From Tachypleus tridentatus (lineage: Eukaryota > Arthropoda > Merostomata > Xiphosura > Limulidae): a DNA stretch of 64,000 bases. How positions within the stretch are numbered: position 1 is the stretch's first letter; each line of letters begins with the position of its first letter. Location: assembly GCF_004210375.1 (NCBI RefSeq), contig NW_027467782.1, positions 36,507,771 to 36,571,770 on the forward strand, read 5' to 3'. Below, one piece after another: positions 1 to 14,700 of this stretch. Position numbers and translations under genes: made by a program. The notes under the pieces are model-generated. The model worked only from the letters and a program-made list of their open reading frames with translations. It was not told where the DNA came from and ran no database searches.

Positions 1-2340
1 AAAGAACTATAAAACTCGTGTTAAACTTGTTAAAAAAAACAAGAAACAATCATGTTATATAAAACACTTGTTTGAAAAGAACAAGAAACAATCATGTTAA
101 TATAACACTTGTTGTATTGACATCAGTGTCTCTTGTTCTTTGAAACATGTGTTGTTAGATTAACATGATTGTTTCTTGTTCTTTGTAACAAGTGTTACAT
201 TAACATGAATGTCTCTTGTTCTTTCTAACAAGTGTTATAATAACAAGATTTCTCTTGTTCTTTGAAACAAGTGTTAGATTAACATGACTTTTTTGTTCTT
301 TGTTCTTTGCAACAAGAATGTCTCTTGTTCTTTTACATTAAGATGAATGTCTCTTGTTCTTTGTAACAAGTGTTATATTAAAAGTGATCTTGTTCTTGTA
401 ACAAGTGTTACATTGCAATAAGTATTAACCTAATATTAGTGTCTCTTGTTCTTTGAAACACGTGTTAGGTTAATATGATTGTTTCTTGTTCTTTGTAACA
501 AGTGTTAGATTGATATGATTTTCTTGTTCTTTGTAACAATTGTTACATTAACATGAGTGTCTAGTTCTTTGTAACAAGTGTTATATTAATACGAGTTCTC
601 TTGTTCCTTGTAACAAGTGTTACATTAACATGAGTCTTGTACTTTGTAACAAGTAACATGTTAAAACAACACTTGTTCAAAAGAACACGACACTCATGTT
701 AATTTAACACTTGCTACAAAGAACAAGAGAAGTCGTGTTAATAGAGCACTTGTAATAAAGAACAAGACATTCCTGTTAATGTAACACTTGTTACAAAAAG
801 AAAGATACTCATGTTAATCTAACACTTGTTACAAAGAACAAGAGAAACTCATCTTAATGTAACACTTGTTGCAAAGAACAAAAAACAGTCATGTTAATCT
901 AATACTTGTTTCAAAGAACAAGAGAAATCTTGTTATTATAACACTTGTTACAAAGAACAAGAGACACTGATGTCAATATAACAAGTGTTACATTAATATG
1001 AGTGTCTCATGTTCTTTGTAACAAGGGTTACATTAATATGAGTGTCTCATGTTCTTTGTAACAAGGGTTACATAAACACGAGTTCTCTTGTTCTTTGTAA
1101 CAAGTGCTTCATTAACGTAAGTGTTTCATGTTCTTTGTAACAAGTGTAATATAAACACGAGTTCTCTTGTTCTTTGTAACAAGTATTACAGTAACATGAG
1201 TGTCTCTTGCTCTTTGTAACAAGTGTTATATTAACATGTCTCTTGTTCTTTGTAAAAGTGTTACATAAACATGAGTGTCTCTTGTTCTTTGTAACAAATG
1301 TTATTTAACATGATTGTCTCTTGTTTTTTGTAGCAACTGTTATATTAACACGACTTCTTGTTCGTTGTAACAAGTGTTAAATTGATATGATTGTTTCTTG
1401 TTCTTTGTAATAAGTGTTACATTAACATGAGTGTCTAGTTCTTTGTAAGAAGTTTTATATCAATACGAGTTCTCTTGTTCTTTGTAACAAGTGTTACATT
1501 AACATGAGAGTCTCTTGTACATTGTAACAAGTGTTAGATAAACATGAGTGTCTCTTGTTCTTTGAACTAGTGTTAGATTGATATGATTGTTTCTTGTTCT
1601 TTCCAACAAGTGTTACATTAACATGAGTCTCTTGTACTTTGTAACAAGTAACATGTTAATACAACACTTGTTACAAAGAACACGACACTCATGTTAATGT
1701 AACACTTGCTACAAAGAACAAGAGAAGTCGTGTTAATAGAGCACTTGTAATAAAGAACAAGACATTCCTGTTAATGTAACACTTGTTACAAAAAAACAAA
1801 GATACTCGTGTTAATCTAACACTTGTTACAAAGAACAAGAGAAACTCGTGTTATTGTAACACTTGTTAGAAAAACAAGAAACAATGATGTTAATATAACA
1901 CTTGTTTCAAAGAATAAGAGAACTCATGCTAATATAAAACTTGTTACAAAAAGAAGAGACAATCATCTTTATGTTACACTTGTTACAAAGAACAAGAGAC
2001 TCATGTTAATGTAACACTTGTTACAAAGAACAAGAAACAATCATGTTAATATATCACTTGATACAAAGAACAAGATACAATTATGTTAATGTAACACTTG
2101 TTACAAAAAAAAAACAAGAAATACTCACGTTATTATAACACTTGTTATAAAGAACAAGAGAACTCGCGTTTATGCAACACTAGTTACAAAAAACAAGAGA
2201 CACCCATGTTTATGTAACACATGTGACCAAGAACAAGAGACATGTTAATATAACACTTGTTAGGAAGAACAAGAGACACTCGTGTTAATGTAACACTTTT
2301 ACAAAGAACAAGAGAACTCATGTTAATGAAACACTTTTAT
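1..2340. repeat. Satellite A long higher-order unit, copy 1
   Basis: This ~2.34 kb unit runs from one AAAGAACTATAAAACTCGTG marker to the next. It contains an extra inverted pair of arms absent from the ~1.3-1.5 kb units, recognisable by monomers with CATGTTCTTTGTAACAAGGG (about 1010-1070) and the turn GATGTCAATATAACAAGTG (about 970). Two similar long units occur at 9418 and 17164. Confidence 0.85.
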
Positions 2341-5300
2341 AAAGAACTATAAAACTCGTGTTAATGAAACACTTGTTAAAAAGAACAAGAAACAATCATG
2401 TTAATATAACACTTGTTGTATTGACATCAGTGTCTCTTGTTCTTTGAAACATGTGTTAGATTAACATGATTGTTTCTTGTTCTTTGTAACAAGTGTTACA
2501 TTAACATGAATGTCTCTTGTTCTTTCTAACAAGTGTTATAATAACAAGATTTCTCTTGTTCTTTGAAACAAGTGTTAGATTAACATGACTGTTTTTTGTT
2601 CTTTGCAACAAGTGTTACATTAAGATGAATGTCTCTTGTTCTTTGTAACAAGTGTTATATTAAAACGATTTCTCTTGTTCTTTGCAATAAGTATTAACCT
2701 AATATTAGTGTCTCTTGTTCTTTGTAAGAAGTGTTAGATTGATATGATTTTCTTGTTCTTTGTAACAAGTGTTAGATTGATATGATTTTCTTGTTCTTTG
2801 TAACAATTGTTACATTAACATGAGTGTCTAGTTCTTTGTAACAAATGTTATATTAATACGAGTTCTCTTGTTCCTTGTAACAAGTGTTACATTAATGAGT
2901 CTTGTACTTTGTAACAAGTAACATGTTAAAACAACACTTGTTCAAAAGAACACGACACTCATGTTAATTTAACACTTGCTACAAAGAACAAGAGAAGTCG
3001 TGTTAATAGAGCACTTGTAATAAAGAACAAGACATTCCTGTTAATGTAACACTTGTTACAAAAAGAAAGATACTCATGTTAATCTAACACTTGTTACAAA
3101 GAACAAGATACTCATGTTAATGTAACACTTGTTATAGAGCACTTGTAATAAAGAACAAGACTGTTAATGTAACACTTGTTACAAAAAACAAAGATACTCG
3201 TGTTAATCTAACACTTGTTACAAAGAACAAGAGAAACTCGTGTTATTGTAACACTTGTTAGAAAAAACAAGAAACAATGATGTTAATATAACACTTGTTT
3301 CAAAGAATAAGAGAACTCATGCTAATATAAAACTTGTTACAAAAAGAAGAGACAATCATCTTTATGTTACACTTGTTACAAAGAACAAGAGACTCATGTT
3401 AATGTAACACTTGTTACAAAGAACAAGAAACAATCATGTTAATATATCACTTGATACAAAGAACAAGATACAATTATGTTAATGTAACACTTGTTACAAA
3501 AAACAAGAAATACTCACGTTATTATAACACTTGTTATAAAGAACAAGAGAACTCGCGTTTATGCAACACTAGTTACAAAAAACAAGAGACACCCATGTTT
3601 AGGTAACACATGTGACCAAGAACAAGAGACATGTTAATATAACACTTGTTAGGAAGAACAAGAGACACTCGTGTTAATGTAACACTTTTACAAAGAACAA
3701 GAGAACTCATGTTAATGAAACACTTTTATAAAGAACTATAAAACTCGTGTTAATGAAACACTTGTTAAAAAGAACAAGAAATAATCATGTTAATATAACA
3801 CTTGTTGTATTGACATCAGTGTCTCTTGTTCTTTGAAACATGTGTTAGATTAACATGATTGTTTCTTGTTCTTTGTAACAAGTGTTACATTAACATGAAT
3901 GTCTCTTGTTCTTTGTAACAAGTGTTATAATAACAAGATTTCTCTTGTTCTTTGAAACAAGTGTTAGATTAACATGACTGTTTTTTGTTCTTTGTAACAA
4001 GTGTTACATTAACATGAATGTCTCTTGTTCTTTGTAACAAGTGTTATAATAACAAGATTTACATAAACATGAATGTCTCTTGTTCTTTGAAACAAGTGTT
4101 AGATTAACATGACTGTTTTTTGTTCTTTGCAACAAGTGTTACATTAAGATGAATGTCTCTTGTTCTTTGTAACAAGTGTTATATTAAAACGATTTCTCTT
4201 GTTCTTTGCAATAAGTATTAACCTAATATTAGTGTCTCTTGTTCTTTGTAAGAAGTGTTAGATTGATATGATTTTCTTGTTCTTTGTAACAAGTGTTAGA
4301 TTGATATGATTTTCTTGTTCTTTGTAACAATTGTTACATTAACATGAGTGTCTAGTTCTTTGTAACAAATGTTATATTAATACGAGTTCTCTTGTTCCTT
4401 GTAACAAGTGTTACATTAACATGAGTCTTGTACTTTGTAACAAGTAACATGTTAAAACAACACTTGTTCAAAAGAACACGACACTCATGTTAATTTAACA
4501 CTTGCTACAAAGAACAAGAGAAGTCGTGTTAATAGAGCACTTGTAATAAAGAACAAGACATTCCTGTTAATGTAATACTTGTTACAAAAAGAAAGATACT
4601 CATGTTAATCTAACACTTGTTACAAAGAACAAGAGAAGTCGTGTTAATAGAGCACTTGTAATAAAGAACAAGACATTCGTGTTAATGTAACACTACAAAA
4701 AAAACAAAGATACTCGTGTTAATGTAACACTTGTTACAAAGAACAAGAGAAACTCGTGTTATTGTAACACTTGTTAGAAAAAACAAGAAACAATGATGTT
4801 AATATAACACTTGTTTCAAAGAATAAGAGAACTCATGCTAATATAAAACTTGTTACAAAAAGAAGAGACAATCATCTTTATGTTACACTTGTTACAAAGA
4901 ACAAGAGACTCATGTTAATGTAACACTTGTTACAAAGAACAAGAAACAATCATGTTAATATATCACTTGTTACAAAGAACAAGATACAATTATGTTAATG
5001 TAACACTTGTTACAAAAAAAAAAACAAGAAATACTCACGTTATTATAACACTTGTTATAAAGAACAAGAGAACTCGCGTTTATGTAACACTAGTTACAAA
5101 AAACAAGAGACACCCATGTTTATGTAACACATGTGACAAAGAACAAGAGACATGTTAATATAACACTTGTTACGAAGAACAAGAGACACTCGTGTTAATG
5201 TAACACTTTTACAAAGAACAAGAGAACTCATGTTAATGAAACACTTTTATAAAGAACTATAAAACTCGTGTTAATGAAACACTTGTTAAAAGAACAAGAA

Positions 5301-8300
5301 ACAATCATGTTAATATAACACTTGTTGTATTGACATCAGTGTCTCTTGTTCTTTGAAACATGTGTTAGATTAACATGATTGTTTCTTGTTCTTTGTAACA
5401 AGTGTTACATTAACATGAATGTCTCTTGTTCTTTGTAACAAGTGTTATAATAACAAGTTTCTCTTGTTCTTTGTAACAAGTGTTAGATTAACATGATTGT
5501 CTCTTGTTCTTTGTAACAAGTGTTACAAGATGAATGTCTCTTGTTAACAAGTTTATTAAAACGATTTCTCTTGTTCTTTGTAACAAGTGTTATATTAACA
5601 TGAGTGTTTCTCTTGTTCTTTGTAACAAGTGTTACATTAACATTCTCTTGTTCTTTGTAACAAGTGTATTAACAAGTGTTAATTAACATGAGTGTCTCTT
5701 GTTCTTTGTAACAAGTGTTATATCAATATGAGTTTTCTTGTTCTTTGTAACAAGTGTTACATTAATATGATTTTCTTGTTCTTTGTAACAAGTGTTAGAT
5801 TAACATGAGTGTCTCTTGTTCTTTGTAACAAGTGTTATATTAATATGATTGTTTCTTGTTCTTTGTAACAAGTGTTACATTAACATGAGTCTTGTACTTT
5901 GTAACAAGTAACATGTTAACAACAACACTTGTTACTTTGTAACAAAAATTCATGAACACTTGTTACAAAGAACAAGACACTCATGTTAATGTAACACTTG
6001 CTACAAAGAACAAGAGAAGTCGTGTTAATAGAGCACTTGTAATAAAGAACAAGACAATTCCTGTTAATGTAACACTTGTTACAAAAAAACAAAGATACTC
6101 GTGTTAATCTAACACTTGTTACAAAGAACAAGAGAAACTCGTGTTATTGTAACACTTGTTAGAAAAAACAAGAAACAATGATGTTAATATAACACTTGTT
6201 TCAAAGAATAAGAGAACTCATGCTAATATAAAACTTGTTACAAAAAAGAAGAGACAATCATCTTTATGTTACACTTGTTACAAAGAACAAGAGACTCATG
6301 TTAATGTAACACTTGTTACAAAGAACAAGAAACAATCATGTTAATATATCACTTGATACAAAGAACAAGATACAATTATGTTAATGTAACACTTGTTACA
6401 AAAAAACAAGAAATACTCACGTTATTATAACACTTGTTATAAAGAACAAGAGAACTCGCGTTTATGTAACACTAGTTACAAAAAAACAAGAGACACCCAT
6501 GTTTATGTAACACATGTGACCAAGAACAAGAGACATGTTAATATAACACTTGTTACGAAGAACAAGAGACACTCGTGTTAATGTAACACTTTTACAAAGA
6601 ACAAGAGAACTCATGTTAATGAAACACTTTTATAAAGAACTATAAAACTCGTGTTAATGAAACACTTGTTAAAAGAACAAGAAACAATCATGTTAATATA
6701 ACACTTGTTGTATTGACATCAGTGTCTCTTGTTCTTTGAAACATGTGTTAGATTAACATGATTGTTTCTTGTTCTTTGTAACAAGTGTTACATTAACATG
6801 AATGTCTCTTGTTCTTTCTAACAAGTGTTATAATAACAAGATTTCTCTTGTTCTTTGAAACAAGTGTTAGATTAACATGACTGTTTTTTGTTCTTTGCAA
6901 CAAGTGTTACATTAAGATGAATGTCTCTTGTTCTTTGTAACAAGTGTTATATTAAAACGATTGTCTCTTGTTCTTTGTAACAAGTGTTATATTATTAACT
7001 TGTTCTTTGTAATATTGTTAACATGAGTGTCTCTTGTTCTTTGTAACAAGTGTTACATTAACATGATTGTCTCTTGTTCTTTGTAACAAGTGTTATATTA
7101 ACATGATTGTCTTGTTCTTTGTAACAAGTGTTACATTAACATGAGTGTCTCTAGTTCTTTGTAACAAGTGTTATATTAATATGAGTTCTCTTGTTCTTTG
7201 TAACAAGTGTTAGATTAAAATGATTCTCTTGTTCATTGTAACAATTGTTACATTAACATGAGAGTCTCTTGTTCTTTGTAACAAGTGTTATATTAATATG
7301 ATTTTTCTTGTCCTTGTAACAAGTGTTACATTAACATGAGTCTTGTACTTTGTAACAAGTAACATGTTAAAACAACACTTGTTACAAAGAACACGACACT
7401 CATGTTAATGTAACACTTGCTACAAAGAACAAGAGAAGTCGTGTTAATAGAGCACTTGTAATAAAGAACAAGACATTCCTGTTAATGTAACACTTGTTAC
7501 AAAAAAACAAAGATACTCGTGTTAATCTAACACTTGTTACAAAGAACAAGAGAAACTCGTGTTATTGTAACACTTGTTAGAAAAAAACAAGAAACAATGA
7601 TGTTAATATAACACTTGTTTCAAAGAATAAGAGAACTCATGCTAATATAAAACTTGTTACAAAAAAGAAGAGACAATCATCTTTATGTTACACTTGTTAC
7701 AAAGAACAAGAGACTCATGTTAATGTAACACTTGTTACAAAGAACAAGAAACAATCATGTTAATATATCACTTGATACAAAGAACAAGATACAATTATGT
7801 TAATGTAACACTTGTTACAAAAAAACAAGAAATACTCACGTTATTATAACACTTGTTATAAAGAACAAGAGAACTCGCGTTTATGTAACACTAGTTTAAA
7901 AAAACAAGAGACACCCATGTTTATGTAACACATGTGACCAAGAACAAGAGACATGTTAATATAACACTTGTTACGAAGAACAAGAGACACTCGTGTTAAT
8001 GTAACACTTTTACAAAGAACAAGAGAACTCATGTTAATGAAACACTTTTATAAAGAACTATAAAACTCGTGTTAATGAAACACTTGTTAAAAGAACAAGA
8101 AACAATCATGTTAATATAACACTTGTTGTATTGACATCAGTGTCTCTTGTTCTTTGAAACATGTGTTAGATTAACATGATTGTTTCTTGTTCTTTGTAAC
8201 AAGTGTTACATTAACATGAATGTCTCTTGTTCTTTGTAACAAGTGTTATAATAACAAGATTTCTCTTGTTTTGAAACAAGTGTTACATTAATTTCTCTTG

Positions 8301-9417
8301 TTCTTTGTAACAAGTGTTACATTAACATGTCTCTTGTTCTTTGTAACAAGTTCTTGTTCTTTGTAACAAGTGTTACATTAAGATGAATGTCTCTTGTTCT
8401 TTGTAACAAGTGTTATATTAAAACGATTTCTCTTGTTCTTTGTAACAAGTGTTACATTAACATGAGTGTCTCTTGTTCTTTGTAACAAGTGTTAGATTAA
8501 TATGAGTGTCTCTTGTTCTTTGTAACAAGTGTTAGATTGATATGATTTTCTTGTTCTTTGTAACAAGTAGTGTTACATTAACATGAGTGTCTAGTTCTTT
8601 GTAACAAATGTTATATTAATACGAGTTCTCTTGTTCCTTGTAACAAGTGTTACATTAACATGAGTCTTGTACTTTGTAACAAGTAACATGTTAAAACAAC
8701 ACTTGTTCAAAAGAACACGACACTCATGTTAATTTAACACTTGCTACAAAGAACTCATGACACTCATGTTAATTTAACACTTGCTACAAAGAACAAGAGA
8801 AGTCGTGTTAATAGAGCACTTGTAATAAAGAACAAGACATTCCTGTTAATGTAACACTTGTTATAAAAAACAAAGATACTCGTGTTAATCTAACACTTGT
8901 TACTAAAAGAACAAGAGAAACTCGTGTTATTGTAACACTTGTTAGAAAAACAACAAAACAATGATGTTAATATAACACTTGTTTCAAAGAATAAGAGAAC
9001 TCATGCTAATATAAAACTTGTTACAAAAAAGAAGAGACAATCATCTTTATGTTACACTTGTTACAAAGAACAAGAGACTCATGTTAATGTAACACTTGTT
9101 ACAAAGAACAAGAAACAATCATGTTAATATATCACTTGATACAAAGAACAAGATACAATTATGTTAATGTAACACTTGTTACAAAAAAAACAAGAAATAC
9201 TCACGTTATTATAACACTTGTTATAAAGAACAAGAGAACTCGCGTTTATGTAACACTAGTTACAAAAAAACAAGAGACACCCATGTTTATGTAACACATG
9301 TGACCAAGAACAAGAGACATGTTAATATAACACTTGTTACGAAGAACAAGAGACACTCGTGTTAATGTAACACTTTTACAAAGAACAAGAGAACTCATGT
9401 TAATGAAACACTTTTAT

Positions 9418-11739
9418 AAAGAACTATAAAACTCGTGTTAATGAAACACTTGTTAAAAGAACAAGAAACAATCATGTTAATATAACACTTGTTGTATTGA
9501 CATCAGTGTCTCTTGTTCTTTGAAACATGTGTTAGATTAACATGATTGTTTCTTGTTCTTTGTAACAAGTGTTACATTAACATGAATGTCTCTTGTTCTT
9601 TCTAACAAGTGTTATAATAACAAGATTTCTCTTGTTCTTTGAAACAAGTGTTAGATTAACATGACTGTTTTTTGTTCTTTTGTTCTTTGTTCTTTGTAAC
9701 AAGTGTTATATTAAAATGAATTTCTCTTGTTCTTTGTAACAAGTGTTAATTAATACGATGTCTCTTGTTCTTTGCAACAAGTATTATGAATGTCTCTTGT
9801 TCTTTGTAACAAGTGTTATATAAAACGTGTTCTCTTGTTCTTTGCAATAAGTATTACAAGTGTTACATTAATATGTAACAAGTGTCTCTTGTTCTTTGTA
9901 ACAAGTGTTAGATTAATATGATTTTCTTGTTCTTTGTAACAAGTGTTAGATTGATATGATTTTCTTGTTCTCTTTGTAACAATTGTTACATTAACATGAG
10001 TGTCTAGTTCTTTGTAACAAATGTTATATTAATACGAGTTCTCTTGTTCCTTGTAACAAGTGTTACATTAACATGAGTCTTGTACTTTGTAACAAGTAAC
10101 ATGTTAAAACAACACTTGTTCAAAAGAACACGACACTCATGTTAATTTAACACTTGCTACAAAGAACAAGAGAAGTCGTGTTAATAGAGCACTTGTAATA
10201 AAGAACAAGACATTCCTGTTAATGTAACACTTGTTACAAAAACAAAGATACTCATGTTAATCTAACACTTGTTACAAAGAACAAGAGAAACTCATCTTAA
10301 TGTAACACTTGTTGCAAAGAACAAAAAACAGTCATGTTAATCTAATACTTGTTTCAAAGAACAAGAGAAATCTTGTTATTATAACACTTGTTACAAAGAA
10401 CAAGAGACACTGATGTCAATATAACAAGTGTTACATTAATATGAGTGTCTCATGTTCTTTGTAACAAGGGTTACATTAATATGAGTGTCTCATGTTCTTT
10501 GTAACAAGGGTTACATAAACACGAGTTCTCTTGTTCTTTGTAACAAGTGCTTCATTAACGTAAGTGTTTCATGTTCTTTGTAACAAGTGTAATATAAACA
10601 CGAGTTCTCTTGTTCTTTGTAACAAGTATTACAGTAACATGAGTGTCTCTTGCTCTTTGTAACAAGTGTTATATTAACATGTCTCTTGTTCTTTGTAAAA
10701 GTGTTACATAAACATGAGTGTCTCTTGTTCTTTGTAACAAATGTTATTTAACATGATTGTCTCTTGTTTTTTGTAGCAACTGTTATATTAACACGACTTC
10801 TTGTTCGTTGTAATAAGTGTTACATTAACATGAGTGTCTAGTTCTTTGTAAGAAGTTTTATATCAATACGAGTTCTCTTGTTCTTTGTAACAAGTGTTAT
10901 ATTAACATGAGTCTCTTGTTCTTTGTAACAAGTGTTAGATAAACATGAGTGTCTCTTGTTCTTTGAACTAGTGTTAGATTGATATGATTGTTTCTTGTTC
11001 TTTCCAACAAGTGTTACATTAACATGAGTCTCTTGTACTTTGTAACAAGTAACATGTTAATACAACACTTGTTACAAAGAACACGACACTCATGTTAATG
11101 TAACACTTGCTACAAAGAACAAGAGAAGTCGTGTTAATAGAGCACTTGTAATAAAGAACAAGACATTCCTGTTAATGTAACACTTGTTACAAAAAACAAA
11201 GATACTCGTGTTAATCTAACACTTGTTACAAAGAACAAGAGAAACTCGTGTTATTGTAACACTTGTTAGAAAAAACAAGAAACAATGATGTTAATATAAC
11301 ACTTGTTTCAAAGAATAAGAGAACTCATGCTAATATAAAACTTGTTACAAAAAGAAGAGACAATCATCTTTATGTTACACTTGTTACAAAGAACAAGAGA
11401 CTCATGTTAATGTAACACTTGTTACAAAGAACAAGAAACAATCATGTTAATATATCACTTGATACAAAGAACAAGATACAATTATGTTAATGTAACACTT
11501 GTTACAAAAAAAACAAGAAATACTCACGTTATTATAACACTTGTTATAAAGAACAAGAGAACTCGCGTTTATGCAACACTAGTTACAAAAAACAAGAGAC
11601 ACCCATGTTTATGTAACACATGTGACCAAGAACAAGAGACATGTTAATATAACACTTGTTACGAAGAACAAGAGACACTCGTGTTAATGTAACACTTTTA
11701 CAAAGAACAAGAGAACTCATGTTAATGAAACACTTTTAT
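9418..11739. repeat. Satellite A long higher-order unit, copy 2
   Basis: The marker-to-marker distance is about 2.32 kb. The unit carries the same extra segment as copy 1, including the two tandem CATGTTCTTTGTAACAAGGG monomers near 10450-10520 and the GATGTCAATATAACAAGTG turn near 10412. Five short units separate it from copy 1. Confidence 0.85.
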
Positions 11740-14700
11740 AAAGAACTATAAAACTCGTGTTAATGAAACACTTGTTAAAAGAACAAGAAACAATCATGTT
11801 AATATAACACTTGTTGTATTGACATCAGTGTCTCTTGTTCTTTGAAACATGTGTTAGATTAACATGATTGTTTCTTGTTCTTTGTAACAAGTGTTACATT
11901 AACATGAATGTCTCTTGTTCTTTCTAACAAGTGTTATAATAACAAGATTTCTCTTGTTCTTTGAAACAAGTGTTAGATTAACATGACTGTTTTTTGTTCT
12001 TTGCAACAAGTGTTACATTAAGATGAATGTCTCTTGTTCTTTTAACAAGTGTTATTAACAAGATTTCTCTTGTTCTTTGAAACAAGTGTTAGATTAACAT
12101 GATTGTTTCTTGTTCTTTGTAACAAGTGTTACATTAAGATGAATGTCTCTTGTTCTTTGTAACAAGTGTTATATTAAAACGATTTCTCTTGTTCTTTGCA
12201 ATAAGTATTAACCTAATATTAGTGTCTCTTGTTCTTTGTAACAAGTGTTAGATTGATATGATTTTCTTGTTCTTTGTAACAAGTGTTAGATTGATATGAT
12301 TTTCTTGTTCTTTGTAACAATTGTTACATTAACATGAGTGTCTAGTTCTTTGTAACAAATGTTATATTAATACGAGTTCTCTTGTTCCTTGTAACAAGTG
12401 TTACATTAACATGAGTCTTGTACTTTGTAACAAGTAACATGTTAAAACAACACTTGTTCAAAAGAACACGACACTCATGTTAATTTAACACTTGCTACAA
12501 AGAACAAGAGAAGTCGTGTTAATAGAGCACTTGTAATAAAGAACAAGACATTCCTGTTAATGTAATACTTGTTACAAAAAGAAAGATACTCATGTTAATC
12601 TAACACTTGTTACAAAGAACACGACACTCATGTTAATGTAACACTTGCTACAAAGAACAAGAGAAGTCGTGTTAATAGAGCACTTGTAATAAAGAACAAG
12701 ACATTCCTGTTAATGTAACACTTGTTACAAAAAACAAAGATACTCGTGTTAATCTAACACTTGTTACAAAGAACAAGAGAAACTCGTGTTATTGTAACAC
12801 TTGTTAGAAAAAACAAGAAACAATGATGTTAATATAACACTTGTTTCAAAGAATAAGAGAACTCATGCTAATATAAAACTTGTTACAAAAAGAAGAGACA
12901 ATCATCTTTATGTTACACTTGTTACAAAGAACAAGAGACTCATGTTAATGTAACACTTGTTACAAAGAACAAGAAACAATCATGTTAATATATCACTTGA
13001 TACAAAGAACAAGATACAATTATGTTAATGTAACACTTGTTACAAAAAACAAGAAACACTCACGTTATTATAACACTTGTTATAAAGAACAAGAGAACTC
13101 GCGTTTATGTAACACTAGTTACAAAAAACAAGAGACACCCATGTTTATGTAACACATGTGACAAAGAACAAGAGACATGTTAATATAACACTTGTTACGA
13201 AGAACAAGAGACACTCGTGTTAATGTAACACTTTTACAAAGAACAAGAGAACTCATGTTAATGAAACACTTTTATAAAGAACTATAAAACTCGTGTTAAT
13301 GAAACACTTGTTAAAAAGAACAAGAAACAATCATGTTAATATAACACTTGTTGTATTGACATCAGTGTCTCTTGTTCTTTGAAACATGTGTTAGATTAAC
13401 ATGATTGTTTCTTGTTCTTTGTAACAAGTGTTACATTAACATGAATGTCTCTTGTTCTTTCTAACAAGTGTTATAATAACAAGATTTCTCTTGTTCTTTG
13501 AAACAAGTGTTAGATTAACATGACTGTTTTTTGTTCTTTGCAACAAGTGTTACATTAAGATGAATGTCTCTTGTTCTTTGTAACAAGTGTTATATTAAAA
13601 CGATTTCTCTTGTTCTTTGTAACAAGTATTAACCTAATATTAGTGTCTCTTGTTCTTTGTTGTAATTGATATGATTGTTTCTTGTTCTTTGTAATAAGTG
13701 TTAGATTGAGTGTCTCTTGTTCTTTGTAACAAGTTTTATATTTTCTTGTTCTTTGTAACAAGTGTTAGATTGATATGATTTTCTTGTTCTTTGTAACAAT
13801 TGTTACATTAACATGAGTGTCTAGTTCTTTGTAACAAATGTTATATTAATACGAGTTCTCTTGTTCCTTGTAACAAGTGTTACATTAACATGAGTCTTGT
13901 ACTTTGTAACAAGTAACATGTTAAAACAACACTTGTTCAAAAGAACACGACACTCATGTTAATTTAACACTTGCTACAAAGAACAAGAGAAGTCGTGTTA
14001 ATAGAGCACTTGTAATAAAGAACAAGACATTCCTGTTAATGTAACACTTGTTACAAAAAGAAAGATACTCATGTTAATCTAACACTTGTTACAAAGAACA
14101 AGAGAAACTCGTGTTATTGTAACACTTGTTACAAAACAACAAGAAACAATGATGTTAATATAACACTTGTTTCAAAGAATAAGAGAACTCATGCTAATAT
14201 AAAACTTGTTACAAAAAGAAGAGACAATCATCTTTATGTTACACTTGTTACAAAGAACAAGAGACTCATGTTAATGTAACACTTGTTACAAAGAACAAGA
14301 AACAATCATGTTAATATATCACATTACAAAGAACAAGATACAATTATGTTAATGTAACACTTGTTACAAAAAAACAAGAAATACTCACGTTATTATAACA
14401 CTTGTTATAAAGAACAAGAGAACTCGCGTTTATGTAACACTAGTTACAAAAAAACAAGAGACACTCATGTTTATGTAACAATGTGACAAAGAACAAGAGA
14501 CATGTTAATATAACACTTGTTACGAAGAACAAGAGACACTCGTGTTAATGTAACACTTTTACAAAGAACAAGAGAACTCATGTTAATGAAACACTTTTAT
14601 AAAGAACTATAAAACTCGTGTTAATGAAACACTTGTTAAAAGAACAAGAAACAATCATGTTAATATAACACTTGTTGTATTAACAAGAGTGTCTCTTGTT